Shown: positions 22,750 through 31,088 of the stretch, one piece after another | Layout: the number at the start of each line of letters is the position of its first letter | Position numbering within the stretch: the stretch's first letter is position 1 | Assembly (NCBI GenBank): GCA_900540545.1 | Contig: UQGJ01000002.1 | Coordinates: 124,001-188,000 of the forward strand | Length of the DNA: 64,000 nucleotides | From: an uncultured Eubacteriales bacterium | Lineage (GTDB): Bacteria > Bacillota > Clostridia > Oscillospirales > Oscillospiraceae | Reading direction: 5' to 3' | Notes under the pieces: generated by a model | The model's input: the letters and a program-made list of their open reading frames with translations, nothing else | What the model was told of the DNA's origin: nothing | Databases searched by the model: none | Made by a program: the position numbers and the translations under genes

Positions 22750-23601
22750 ATGACCGTCGTCTATATCGATTCCCTGTTCCTGCTGAACTGGATCGTCAAC
22801 TATTTGCTCCTGCTGGCCACCGGCAAGCTGGCGGGGGAGGTCCTCCGCCGCCTCCGGCTGGGCCTGGGGGCCGCCCTTGGCGCCCTCTACGCGGCGGCGG
22901 TGTTCTTTCCGGGCATGGGCTTCCTGCTCCATCCCCTGTGCAAGCTGGCCGCGGCTGTGGTCATGCTCCTGGTGGGCTACGGCGGCTCCCGGCGGCTGCT
23001 GCGGGTGACCCTGGTCTTTTTCGGCCTGTCCTGCGCCTTTGGCGGTAGCATTTTCGCCATCGGTCTGCTGGGCGGGCGGGGGCTGAGCCTGCGCAACGGC
23101 ATCCTCTACTCCGCCATGGACCTGCGTCTCATCCTGCTGTCGGCCGCCCTGTGCTACGTGGTCCTGACTCTGGTGTTCCGCCGGACGGCCCGGCACGAGC
23201 GCCGGGAACTGGTGCCCGCCGTGCTGACCCTGGGGGAGCGGCGGGTGGCCCTGACGGCCCTGGTGGACACGGGCAACACCCTCACCGACCCGGTGACAGG
23301 CCGCCCGGTGATGGTGGCCGACGGGGAGCAGGTGGCCCAACTGCTGCCGGAGGGCTTGGCCGGGTGCAGCCTGGACGACCCGGCGGAAGCCCTGGCGGAG
23401 CTAAGTGAACGGTACGGTCCCAAGCGGTTCCGCCTGTTGCCCTACCAGGCGGTAGGAGTGGAGTGCGGGATGCTGTTGGCCCTGCGCCTGGACCGGGCCC
23501 AGGTGGGGACCGAGGACTACGGCGGGATTTTGGTGGCCCTGTCGCCCACAAGGGTGAGCGATGGCGGCGGGTACAGCGCCCTGGTGGGCGCGGTTACATA
23601 A
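22750..23601 (+). CDS. spoIIGA: Sigma-E processing aspartic protease
   Basis: Membrane-bound aspartyl protease that removes the pro-peptide of SigE in the mother cell, in response to forespore SpoIIR. 283 residues: four or five N-terminal membrane helices (residues 1-145), then a cytoplasmic protease domain with the active-site LVDTGN (Asp173) in ALVDTGNTLTDPVTG. The ATG at 22750 with GGGAGGGACGGGG upstream is preferred. It is followed by sigE after 21 bases, the standard sporulation operon. Confidence 0.95.
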   Translation: MTVVYIDSLFLLNWIVNYLLLLATGKLAGEVLRRLRLGLGAALGALYAAAVFFPGMGFLLHPLCKLAAAVVMLLVGYGGSRRLLRVTLVFFGLSCAFGGSIFAIGLLGGRGLSLRNGILYSAMDLRLILLSAALCYVVLTLVFRRTARHERRELVPAVLTLGERRVALTALVDTGNTLTDPVTGRPVMVADGEQVAQLLPEGLAGCSLDDPAEALAELSERYGPKRFRLLPYQAVGVECGMLLALRLDRAQVGTEDYGGILVALSPTRVSDGGGYSALVGAVT

Positions 23602-23622
23602 AGGAAAGGGGAACACGGGAAC

Positions 23623-24342
23623 ATGAACGCGAGGGTGCGGGGATACGTCTGGGTCCAGCGTCTGCTGGCCCGGCTGGGCTTGAAGCTGCCGGGAAAAATC
23701 ATGTACATAGGGGGGAGCGACACTCTGCCGCCGCCCCTCACCAGGGACGAGGAGGCCGAGCTCATCGGGCGGCTGGACCAGGGGGACGAGGCCATCAAGT
23801 CCAAGCTCATTGAGCGAAACCTCCGCCTGGTGGTCTATATCGCCAGGCGGTTCGAGAACACGGGCATCAACATCGAGGACCTCATCTCCATCGGCACCAT
23901 CGGCCTCATCAAGGCCATCAACACCTACCAGCCCGCCAAGAATATCAAGCTGGCCACCTACGCCTCCCGGTGCATTGAAAATGAGATTCTGATGCATCTG
24001 CGCAAGACCTCCAATCTGAAAAGCGAGGTCTCCTTCGACGAGCCGCTGAACACCGACTGGGACGGCAACGAGCTGCTGCTGTCCGACATCCTGGGCACCG
24101 ACAACGACATGGTCATCAAGCCCGTGGAGGACGACGTGGACCGCCAGCTCCTGGCCAGCGCCCTGGATAAGCTGTCGGACCGGGAACGGCTCATCATCAC
24201 CCTCCGCTTCGGCCTGGACGGCAAGGAGGAGCGGACTCAGAAGGAGGTGGCCGACCAGCTGGGCATCTCCCAGTCCTATATCTCCCGCCTGGAAAAGCGG
24301 ATCATTTCCCGGCTGAAGCGGGAGATTTTGAGAATGCTGTAA
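23623..24342 (+). CDS. sigE: Sporulation sigma factor E (pro-SigE)
   Basis: RNA polymerase sigma factor for the mother cell after engulfment begins. 239 residues. The first ~27 residues (MNARVRGYVWVQRLLARLGL and a little beyond) are the membrane-associated pro-sequence, cut by SpoIIGA. Region 2 contains RNLRLVVYIARRFENTG and IDDLISIGTIGLIKA-like residues (here IEDLISIGTIGLIKA); region 4 ends with the helix-turn-helix QKEVADQLGISQSYISRLEK. It is the second gene of the spoIIGA operon. The stop lies within the terminator hairpin shared with the convergent yjbR gene. Confidence 0.96.
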   Translation: MNARVRGYVWVQRLLARLGLKLPGKIMYIGGSDTLPPPLTRDEEAELIGRLDQGDEAIKSKLIERNLRLVVYIARRFENTGINIEDLISIGTIGLIKAINTYQPAKNIKLATYASRCIENEILMHLRKTSNLKSEVSFDEPLNTDWDGNELLLSDILGTDNDMVIKPVEDDVDRQLLASALDKLSDRERLIITLRFGLDGKEERTQKEVADQLGISQSYISRLEKRIISRLKREILRML

Positions 24343-24385
24343 AAGAGACAGGCGGTCCGCTGTGCGGGCCGCCTGCCTCTTTTAC
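24339..24385. terminator. Bidirectional terminator between sigE and yjbR
   Basis: 22-base stem (24339-24360 with 24364-24385) with one mismatch and one G-T pair, ending in TTTTAC on either strand. It includes the sigE stop codon and the last codons of the convergent yjbR gene. Confidence 0.85.
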
Positions 24386-24756
24386 TTCAACTCCGCCTGG
24401 ACATACTTGGGCAGCTTGGAGACCACCAGCTGATAGGACATGTCGCACATATCCCGCAGCACCTCCTCCGGCACCCCGCCGTCCAGGTAGACCGAGTTCC
24501 AGGTCCGCTTGTCGGAGTAGAACCCAGGCACCACGTCGGGATACTGGGCCCGGAAGCCCTCCGCCAGCCTGGGGTCGCATTTCAGGATGACCATGGTGCG
24601 CCCTTTGTGGGGCTCATATTTGGCGTCCGGGGTCGTGATGGCGGCGAACATCTTGCCGCGGACCAGATACCGCTGCCACTGCCACTCCAGCTTATAGTCC
24701 TGCTCCGCGCCGGGCTTCGACAGGAGGTATTCCTCCAGCCAGGGATAATTTGTCAT
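24382..24756 (-). CDS. MmcQ/YjbR-family DNA-binding-like protein
   Basis: 124 residues of the MmcQ/YjbR (CyaY-like fold, double-wing DNA-binding) family. MTNYPWLEEYLLSKPGAEQD at the N-terminus, the central GKMFAAITTPD and ILKCDPRLAEGFRAQYP segments, and the C-terminal SYQLVVSKLPK are typical. The ATG at 24756 has GGAGG 8 bases upstream; an upstream TTG is not needed. It sits on the opposite strand between sigE and sigG, an unusual place; elsewhere the two sigma genes are adjacent. Biological role not established for this family. Confidence 0.88.
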   Translation of the reverse strand: MTNYPWLEEYLLSKPGAEQDYKLEWQWQRYLVRGKMFAAITTPDAKYEPHKGRTMVILKCDPRLAEGFRAQYPDVVPGFYSDKRTWNSVYLDGGVPEEVLRDMCDMSYQLVVSKLPKYVQAELK

Positions 24757-24848
24757 AACCAACGCCTCCTTTTTGTCCCTTGATTATACCAGAAACGAAG
24801 TCCATCGAAAACCGTCCCACGATAAAAAATATAGCCCCGCCCGCCGCC

Positions 24849-24876
24849 GTATGAACCACTCTGCCACGGCAATACT
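24849..24876 (+). promoter_or_regulatory. Candidate forespore (sigma-F/G-type) promoter of sigG
   Basis: GTATG (24849-24853), 14-base spacer, GGCAATACT (24868-24876), resembling the sigma-F pattern G-Y-A-T-R ... G-G-n-n-A-n-A-n-T. It lies 37 bases before the sigG start. The match is partial, so low confidence; in B. subtilis sigG is first transcribed by SigF and then by SigG. Confidence 0.35.
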
Positions 24877-24913
24877 GAATGACAGAGTTTCAAAACGGCG
24901 GGAGGCTATCAAA

Positions 24914-25684
24914 TTGCAGGGGAAGGTAGAAATCTGCGGCGTCAACACCGCCAAGCTGAAAGTGCTGAAAAGCGACGAGACCACCGAGCTGCTCAAGCGG
25001 ACCAAGCAGGGGGACATGCAGGCCAGGGAAGAGCTGATTGCGGGCAACCTGCGGCTGGTGCTGTCCGTCATCCAGAAGTTCACCAACCGGGGGGAGAACG
25101 TGGACGACCTGTTCCAGGTGGGGTGCATCGGCCTCATCAAGGCCATCGACAACTTCAACATCGACCTGGACGTGCGCTTTTCCACCTACGGAGTGCCCAT
25201 GATTATCGGTGAAATCAGGCGCTATCTCCGGGACAACAGCTCTCTGCGGGTGTCCCGGTCCATGCGGGACACGGCCTATAAGGTCCTCCAGGCCAAGGAG
25301 AAGTTCATGGCGGAGCACCAGCGGGAGCCCACCATTGAGGAGATCGCCAAGATGCTGGAAATCAAGCGGGAGGACGTGGTCTTTGCCCTGGACGCCATCA
25401 TGGACCCGGTGAGCCTCTACGAGCCGGTGTACTCCGACGGCGGGGACACCATCTGCGTCATGGACCAGGTGAAGGACTCCAAGAATACCGACGAGAGCTG
25501 GCTGGAGCAGATCGCCCTGAAGGAGGCCATCGCCAAGCTCTCAGAGCGGGAGCGGCACATCCTCAACCTGCGTTTCTTCGAGGGCAAGACCCAGATGGAG
25601 GTCTCCGCCGAGGTGGGGATCTCCCAGGCCCAGGTCTCCCGCCTGGAGAAGAACGCCATCACACAAATCAAAAAGAATCTGTGA
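24914..25684 (+). CDS. sigG: Sporulation sigma factor G
   Basis: Forespore-specific late sigma factor. 256 residues when started at TTG 24914, which has GGAGG 8 bases upstream; this gives the family's N-terminus (LQGKVEICGVNTAKLKVLKS). Upstream in-frame codons are not conserved and are omitted. Regions 2 and 4 are clear: NLRLVLSVIQKFTNRGENVD, DLFQVGCIGLIKAIDNF, and the C-terminal HTH TQMEVSAEVGISQAQVSRLE. Expected target genes protect the spore. It is separated from sigE by the antisense yjbR gene and has its own terminator. Confidence 0.96.
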   Translation: MQGKVEICGVNTAKLKVLKSDETTELLKRTKQGDMQAREELIAGNLRLVLSVIQKFTNRGENVDDLFQVGCIGLIKAIDNFNIDLDVRFSTYGVPMIIGEIRRYLRDNSSLRVSRSMRDTAYKVLQAKEKFMAEHQREPTIEEIAKMLEIKREDVVFALDAIMDPVSLYEPVYSDGGDTICVMDQVKDSKNTDESWLEQIALKEAIAKLSERERHILNLRFFEGKTQMEVSAEVGISQAQVSRLEKNAITQIKKNL

Positions 25685-25689
25685 GAAAA

Positions 25690-25710
25690 AAGCCGCCTGG
25701 AGGGCGGCTT
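25690..25710 (+). terminator. Intrinsic terminator of sigG
   Basis: 8-base stem AAGCCGCC / GGCGGCTT with loop TGGAG, followed by TACAT. Four to five bases after the sigG stop. The tail has few U's, so efficiency is uncertain. Confidence 0.65.
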
Positions 25711-25748
25711 TACATATATGCTATACTGGTCCCAAAGGAGGCGGGACC

Positions 25749-26489
25749 ATGGCTGTCTATTATTTTTCTCCCACCGGCACTGGCCGGCGGGTAGCCAAAG
25801 CGCTGGTGCCGGAGCCCATCGACCTGACGCGGCCGGACCAGCGGCGGAACGCGCCCCGGCCGGAGGCGGGGGAGCTGTTCACCCTGGTTTTTCCCGTCCA
25901 CGGCCAGCGGGTGCCAGGGCCCCTGGGGGACTGGCTAAAGGGGCTTCCCGCCGTGGACGCCCCGGCCTGCGTCCTCTGCACCTATGGCAGCGTCAGCGCC
26001 GGGGCCACCCTGGCCGAAGCGGCGGGGCTGCTGGCGCGGGCCGGGATGACCGTCACCGCCGCCGCCGCGCTGCCCGGTCCCCACTGCTACGATTGCGGCG
26101 AGACCAAGCATGACCTGACGGGGGCGGGGGAGACCGACCTGGCCGGAGCGGCGGATTTCTACCGCCGGGTGCTGGCGAAGGAGCCGAAAAGCCCGGTGCA
26201 CATCACGCCCCGGTGGGACGCCGCCCGCCTGCTGCCCGTCCGGCTGGCCCCGGTGCGGCTGGGGGTACCCCGCCCCGGCGTGGACCAGACCCTGTGCACC
26301 CAATGCGGGGCCTGTCAGGCGGCTTGCCCCACGGGCGCGGCAGAGCATCGGACCGAGGACTGCGTCCGCTGTGGAGCCTGCGTCCGGGCCTGTCCCACCG
26401 GGGCGCGAAAGCTGCGCTTCCGCACCCAACTTGTGCCTTGGTTCCTCTCCAAGACTATACAAAAACGGCAGGCCCGATTCCTCATCTAA
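25749..26489 (+). CDS. EFR1-type flavodoxin-ferredoxin fusion (second)
   Basis: 246 residues, same architecture as the gene at 18531: flavodoxin-like N-terminus with FSPTGTGRRVA phosphate loop, then two ferredoxin motifs CTQCGACQAACPTGA and CVRCGACVRACPTGA (residues about 179-218). A basic C-terminus (LRFRTQLVPWFLSKTIQKRQ) may bind membrane or partner. AAAGGAGG precedes the ATG. An extended -10 (TGCTATACT, 25719-25727) lies upstream without a clear -35. Converges with the TauE-like gene, sharing four bases at the stops (CTAA). Confidence 0.89.
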   Translation: MAVYYFSPTGTGRRVAKALVPEPIDLTRPDQRRNAPRPEAGELFTLVFPVHGQRVPGPLGDWLKGLPAVDAPACVLCTYGSVSAGATLAEAAGLLARAGMTVTAAAALPGPHCYDCGETKHDLTGAGETDLAGAADFYRRVLAKEPKSPVHITPRWDAARLLPVRLAPVRLGVPRPGVDQTLCTQCGACQAACPTGAAEHRTEDCVRCGACVRACPTGARKLRFRTQLVPWFLSKTIQKRQARFLI

Positions 26490-27343
26490 GCTTTGGCGTC
26501 GGGCTTCAACAGGCTGTACGCCGCGTAGCACATGATGGCCACCAGCACCACTGTGTAGACGGTGTTGTCGATGGAGAGGGCGAAGCGGGAGCCGACGAAG
26601 GCCGCCGCCAGCCCCACGGTGGCGGCATAGAGGGCGATTTTCTTCTGATAATTCCCGGCTTTCAGCAGCTGGATGCCGCCCATCATGGGGCCCACGGAGC
26701 CCATGGTCAGGCAGACGGTCAGGGCGCCCAGGGGCGACATGCCCAACAGCAGCAGGAGCAGCAGCGAGGTGGGCTTCATGGGGACGCCGAACATATTCAG
26801 CGCACCCGGCACGAACAGCACCGGCAGCGCCACCGCCAGCTTGCCCGCCGACAGGCCGGAGAGGGAGCCGGTGGCGTGGAGGCAGGATTGGAGCAGGAAG
26901 GCCGCGATGGCGGCCACCATGCAGCAGCCCAGGATTTTTCGAATCTGGCCGCCGTTCAGGCCCCGGACCAGCCGGACCCCCAAGAGGCTCCCGGCAGACT
27001 CGGCGGCGACGCAGAGCAGAACGGTGGAGAACTCGGCGGAGCCGTGGCCCAGGAAGGTGATGGCCGTCAGCGCGCCTGGCACAACCGTGGCGGCCACCAG
27101 CGTGCCGGGCAGCCGAGCGTCGTCCACCAGCTTGAGCTTTCGGTAGCACACCGTCCCCAACACGTAGTCCGGGAATCCCAGGGACAGCAGGAAGTAGATG
27201 GCGAAGCAGAGAGGGGCCAGCAGCACGGGGCGGCCCGGCTCCTTAGCAATGTCTTCCCGCTCCCGCAGACCCATGCGGAGATAGTACACCAGATAAAGGG
27301 CGCCCGCGGCGGCAATGAAAGCGACTAAAACAGCGGTCGGCAT
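26486..27343 (-). CDS. TauE/SafE-family permease
   Basis: 285 residues with about eight membrane helices; TauE/SafE proteins export sulfite, sulfoacetate or related anions. The two half-repeats are visible (GVRLVRGLNGGQIRKILG and the C-terminal VGSRFALSIDNTVYTVVL). The ATG at 27343 has GGGAG 8 bases upstream; the ATG at 27358 lacks one. Its start is 25 bases after the stop of the PP-loop gene, so the two are likely co-expressed. An anion involved in sulfur metabolism is the natural guess, not shown by sequence. Confidence 0.83.
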   Translation of the reverse strand: MPTAVLVAFIAAAGALYLVYYLRMGLREREDIAKEPGRPVLLAPLCFAIYFLLSLGFPDYVLGTVCYRKLKLVDDARLPGTLVAATVVPGALTAITFLGHGSAEFSTVLLCVAAESAGSLLGVRLVRGLNGGQIRKILGCCMVAAIAAFLLQSCLHATGSLSGLSAGKLAVALPVLFVPGALNMFGVPMKPTSLLLLLLLGMSPLGALTVCLTMGSVGPMMGGIQLLKAGNYQKKIALYAATVGLAAAFVGSRFALSIDNTVYTVVLVAIMCYAAYSLLKPDAKA

Positions 27344-27368
27344 AGCGGCATCTCCCATCTTTTGCGGT

Positions 27369-28781
27369 TTAGCGGTTCTGGTCCAATTCCCGCAGCATCC
27401 GTTCCCATTCCGCCGGCGGCGCTTCGGTAAATCCGGAGTGCCGCTTCAATTCTTCCATGGCCTGTTCCCGGCCCACAGAGCCGCCGGCGGAGGCCAGGGA
27501 GAGTTCGATGGCGGAGAAGGGGATGACCTGGGTCTCCATGTCCCGGAACCGGGTGAACTGGCTCCACTCCTTGCAGCGCTCGATCTGGCAGCTGGTGTGG
27601 AGGCCCTTCCCGGATTCCGGGGCGTCCACCCAGCCGATTTCTTCTGTCAGCAGGGCCTTGACCCCGTTCCAGTCGTAGACCCCGGTGTCCGATGCGGCAT
27701 CGAAGTCGATGTGGACCAGCCGGGGGAGGACGCCGGAGCGCCCGGCTTGGCGGACGGCGGCATGGAGGGGGGCCAGAAAGTCCGGGGCCTGGGCCAGGGA
27801 CGCGCAGGTGTTCTCTACCAGCTCGTTGCGGTACTTCAGCACTTTGGTGACGGCGCTGCGGCCGAAGGCCAGCTGTTTGACCGTCATGTAGAGCTCCATC
27901 TGGCCGGGGGCAAAGGGCCGGCGCAGGGTGAGAACCCGGCCCAGGTTGAAGCCAAGCCGGGCCAGGGTCTGGACCCAGGGCTTGAAGTAGAAGGCCGGGG
28001 ACATCTGGTTGTAGATGAGGTTCCGGCACTGGGCCGGCTCATTGCCCAGCACCAGATAGGGGACCTGCCACTGGCACAGCCGTTGGAAAAAGAGGACATA
28101 AGCCACCGAGGGGCAGATGCACACGTTCTTTTGCAGCTCGTAGGTCTTGCGGTAGATGGCCCGCAGGTCGTCCTCGGGGGCCCGCTCCACTAGGAAGTCC
28201 ACCTCCGGCAGGCGCTGGCGGGCATTTTCAATACTCTGCCGCGCCCAGTCGGACATGAAGGGGGTCTCCCAGGTGAGGGAGAGGACCCGCAGCTTCTGGA
28301 CTCGGGCCAGATGATAGAGGAGATAGGAGGAGTCCTTGCCGCCGGTGTAAAAGACCGCCACGTCGTACTTTCGGCCCGGAGACGGGGGGATGCGCTCCAA
28401 CACCGGCATGACGTTTTTCAGTCTGCCGTACTTCCCCTCGGTGCGGCACATGGGGCACAGGCCGTGCTCGTCCAGCTCCAGACCGGGGATGACATAGTCG
28501 TTGGCGGCGCAGCGGGCGCAGTATTGGGCGTCCTCCAGGGAGGCGGGGGGCGTCCGGCGCCGGGACACATCCACCACGATGCCCTCCCGCAGTAGCTTTT
28601 GCAGGCCGGGGGTGCGGGTGTGCTGGTCCAGGGTCCGCACCCCGTCCAGGGAGGCCACCAGCGCGGCGGTGCGCCGGTCCAGCCACAGCCGGCGGTGGAA
28701 CAGTCCGGGGGGCTGGCGAAGCCCATAATAGGTCAAGTGCTGGCCCTCCAGCTTCCAGCGGGCCTGCAGGATGGGGATCAT
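27369..28781 (-). CDS. PP-loop ATP pyrophosphatase, PseA/WbpG-like
   Basis: 470 residues. It has three parts: an N-terminal ~80-residue domain of unknown kind; a zinc ribbon with two C-x2-C knuckles (Cys88/91 and Cys109/112: YCARCAANDYV and GLCPMCR); and a PP-loop ATPase domain with TGGKDSS (residues 146-152), then many Cys (KNVCICPSV; HTSCQIERCK). Zinc ribbon followed by the PP-loop matches N-acetyl-sugar amidotransferases (PseA/WbpG), and the multiple Cys could instead support sulfur transfer as in thiolation enzymes. GGAGG is 8 bases before the ATG. Upstream on the same strand is a YiiX-like hydrolase (43-base gap) and downstream the TauE-like permease. Substrate unknown; this gene set looks unusual (see findings). 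Confidence 0.82.
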   Translation of the reverse strand: MIPILQARWKLEGQHLTYYGLRQPPGLFHRRLWLDRRTAALVASLDGVRTLDQHTRTPGLQKLLREGIVVDVSRRRTPPASLEDAQYCARCAANDYVIPGLELDEHGLCPMCRTEGKYGRLKNVMPVLERIPPSPGRKYDVAVFYTGGKDSSYLLYHLARVQKLRVLSLTWETPFMSDWARQSIENARQRLPEVDFLVERAPEDDLRAIYRKTYELQKNVCICPSVAYVLFFQRLCQWQVPYLVLGNEPAQCRNLIYNQMSPAFYFKPWVQTLARLGFNLGRVLTLRRPFAPGQMELYMTVKQLAFGRSAVTKVLKYRNELVENTCASLAQAPDFLAPLHAAVRQAGRSGVLPRLVHIDFDAASDTGVYDWNGVKALLTEEIGWVDAPESGKGLHTSCQIERCKEWSQFTRFRDMETQVIPFSAIELSLASAGGSVGREQAMEELKRHSGFTEAPPAEWERMLRELDQNR

Positions 28782-28802
28782 GGCGGCATCCTCCCTTCAA
28801 AA

Positions 28803-28818
28803 TGTTTCACATGAAACA
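28803..28818. promoter_or_regulatory. parS-like 16-mer
   Basis: TGTTTCACATGAAACA matches the Firmicutes parS consensus TGTTNCACGTGAAACA at 15 of 16 positions (the difference is A for G in the centre). It lies in the gap between two minus-strand genes. It is also a weak hairpin sequence; the parS reading is preferred because its specificity makes a chance match very unlikely. Confidence 0.5.
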
Positions 28819-28824
28819 ATTGTT

Positions 28825-29706
28825 CTAATCCTGCGGCAGACGCCGGGGGTCCACCCCGTAGACCTGGACCACCTCCAGCAGGGGGGACAGGGCCAGGTCG
28901 GTGGTGGTGACCAGACGACCGCCGTCGCCGTCCAGGTCGTAGCCGAAGTGCTGGAAGGCGTACCACACCAGATAATCGCACTGGACCCCGAACCAGGGGG
29001 CGTCAGTGTCCGGGGCCTTGGGTCCCAGGAAGCCGCTGGTCAGGTGGTAGGGGACCCCCTCCAGCGTCTCCAGGGCGTAGGTGGTCAGCGCCTCCCGCAG
29101 CTCCGGGGTCATGTCCTTGAGCCGCAGGACCATGTAGTTGGAGTAATTCCGCCAGTGCCACGCGGGCATCTGGACCGAGTCGGTGCCGATGAGGGCGGCC
29201 TCCAGGGTCACGCCGTCCCCCTGGTCGTCCACCACCAGCCCGGCGTGGCCGTGCCGCCAGCCGAAGGAGTGGGTGGAGAAGGTGAGGAGGATGTCCCCCC
29301 TTTGCAGGTCCACCAGGGGCGGAGCCCAGACGGTCCCGCCGTCGGCATCCGTCATGTGGTCCTCTTTGGTGAAGGGGCCGCACAGCTCGTCACAGACCAC
29401 GTTCACCGGGGCAAAAAAGGCGGCTTGTGTGTCCAGTATTTGGGCGTTCCCGAGGTCCCCCAAGGCGCGCAGCCTGTCCACGGCGGGGCGGCCCAGACCG
29501 GTCTGGAGGAGGAGCGTGTCATAATCCGAATCGCTCAGGCCATCCTGGGCCAACAGGCTGGTGAGGTCCGCCTGGGGGTAGTCGGGGATAAAGGGGGGCG
29601 TCCGGTGGGCAAAGGGGCCCTGGAGCAGCAGGACCACGGCCAGGACCAGCACAGGCGCGATGATAAAGAGGTAAGGCCAGCGGGGACGGCGGCAGGCGTG
29701 TTTCAC
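28825..29706 (-). CDS. YiiX/YebB-type (permuted NlpC/P60-like) hydrolase with signal anchor
   Basis: 293 residues. A GTG start at 29706 follows GAGGTGG at 8 bases; an upstream TTG at 29730 would add residues with no homology. The N-terminus (VKHACRRPRWPYLFIIAPVL) is a signal anchor. The catalytic domain has the family's RGDILLTFSTHSF and a GHAGLVVDD His segment, then a C-terminal Cys in VQCDYLVWYAF, as in the YiiX/DUF830 lineage (permuted papain-like fold). These act on cell wall or lipid-linked amides, but substrates are not established. It is probably the first gene of the unit with the PP-loop and TauE-like genes. Confidence 0.8.
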   Translation of the reverse strand: MKHACRRPRWPYLFIIAPVLVLAVVLLLQGPFAHRTPPFIPDYPQADLTSLLAQDGLSDSDYDTLLLQTGLGRPAVDRLRALGDLGNAQILDTQAAFFAPVNVVCDELCGPFTKEDHMTDADGGTVWAPPLVDLQRGDILLTFSTHSFGWRHGHAGLVVDDQGDGVTLEAALIGTDSVQMPAWHWRNYSNYMVLRLKDMTPELREALTTYALETLEGVPYHLTSGFLGPKAPDTDAPWFGVQCDYLVWYAFQHFGYDLDGDGGRLVTTTDLALSPLLEVVQVYGVDPRRLPQD

Positions 29707-29791
29707 AGTCAAATCCACCTCATAGTACAAGCGTGATGATACATAGACTCATTATACACGAAAACAGCGCGTTTGGAAATGGGGGATCAGA

Positions 29792-30070
29792 ATGGACAGC
29801 CGGATCGCCGAGCTGCGGGACAAGGAGATCATCAACATCAGCGACGGATGCCGCTTTGGGTACGTGGGCGACGTGGAGGTGGATTTGGAGACGGGGCAGG
29901 TCAAGGCCCTGGTGGTGCCGGGGCGGCTGCGGTTCTTCGGCCTCTTCGGCCGGGAGGAGGACCAGGTATTTCCCTGGGAATCGGTGCGCCGCTTCGGGGA
30001 GGACATCATCCTGGTGGAGGCGGAGCAGGCCGGCGTCCACCGGGTGGAGCGGCGGAGGCTCACGGATTAG
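29792..30070 (+). CDS. YlmC/YmxH-family sporulation protein (PRC-barrel)
   Basis: 92 residues with one PRC-barrel domain (MDSRIAELRDKEIINISDGCRFGYVGDVEV, LRFFGLFGREEDQVFPWESV). YlmC/YmxH proteins are conserved in spore formers; a role in spore formation is family knowledge with few details. GGGGGA precedes the ATG. No clear promoter was seen in the 85 bases upstream. Confidence 0.9.
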   Translation: MDSRIAELRDKEIINISDGCRFGYVGDVEVDLETGQVKALVVPGRLRFFGLFGREEDQVFPWESVRRFGEDIILVEAEQAGVHRVERRRLTD

Positions 30071-30099
30071 GATTTATTTCCCGGCGGATGAAAAAAGTG

Positions 30100-30128
30100 T
30101 TGCAATCCGGGGCATACTGTGCTAAAAT
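30100..30128 (+). promoter_or_regulatory. Sigma-A promoter of rpsB
   Basis: -35 TTGCAA (30100-30105), 17-base spacer, -10 TAAAAT (30123-30128). The start of transcription is near 30135, giving a structured leader of about 120 bases before rpsB. Confidence 0.75.
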
Positions 30129-30173
30129 ACCATAGCTGTGCGAAAAGCGCAGTATTACACACACCAATTGGGA

Positions 30174-30210
30174 GGAAGCGTCCTGTGCCCATCAGGGTGG
30201 ACGGGCTTCC
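30174..30210 (+). promoter_or_regulatory. Structured 5' leader hairpin of rpsB-tsf
   Basis: GGAAGC (30174-30179) pairs with GCTTCC (30205-30210), GTCC with GGAC inside, a GG bulge, and a small CCC/GGG core. Combined with a shorter hairpin at the 5' end (CTGTGC...GCGCAG near 30134-30150), this fits an autoregulatory leader for ribosomal protein S2. Function is inferred from position; no match to a named leader motif was made. Confidence 0.4.
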
Positions 30211-30256
30211 GATGAACACGGTGGCGGTAATAACGAAAAAGGAGGAACTTATCACT

Positions 30257-30985
<729 letters not shown>

Positions 30986-31008
30986 TTCCTCACTCATATG
31001 GGGCTTTT

Positions 31009-31044
31009 AGCGCCCGCCGGCGCTCGGAGCGTTCGGCGGGCGCT
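31009..31044 (+). terminator. Attenuator-like hairpin between rpsB and tsf
   Basis: 11-base stem AGCGCCCGCCG (31009-31019) pairing with 31034-31044, then TTATTTTA. Likely a partial terminator that lowers tsf relative to rpsB, a known pattern for this operon in bacteria. Confidence 0.7.
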
Positions 31045-31088
31045 TTATTTTACGAATCAATACTGATGATATTTGGAGGTATATTACT

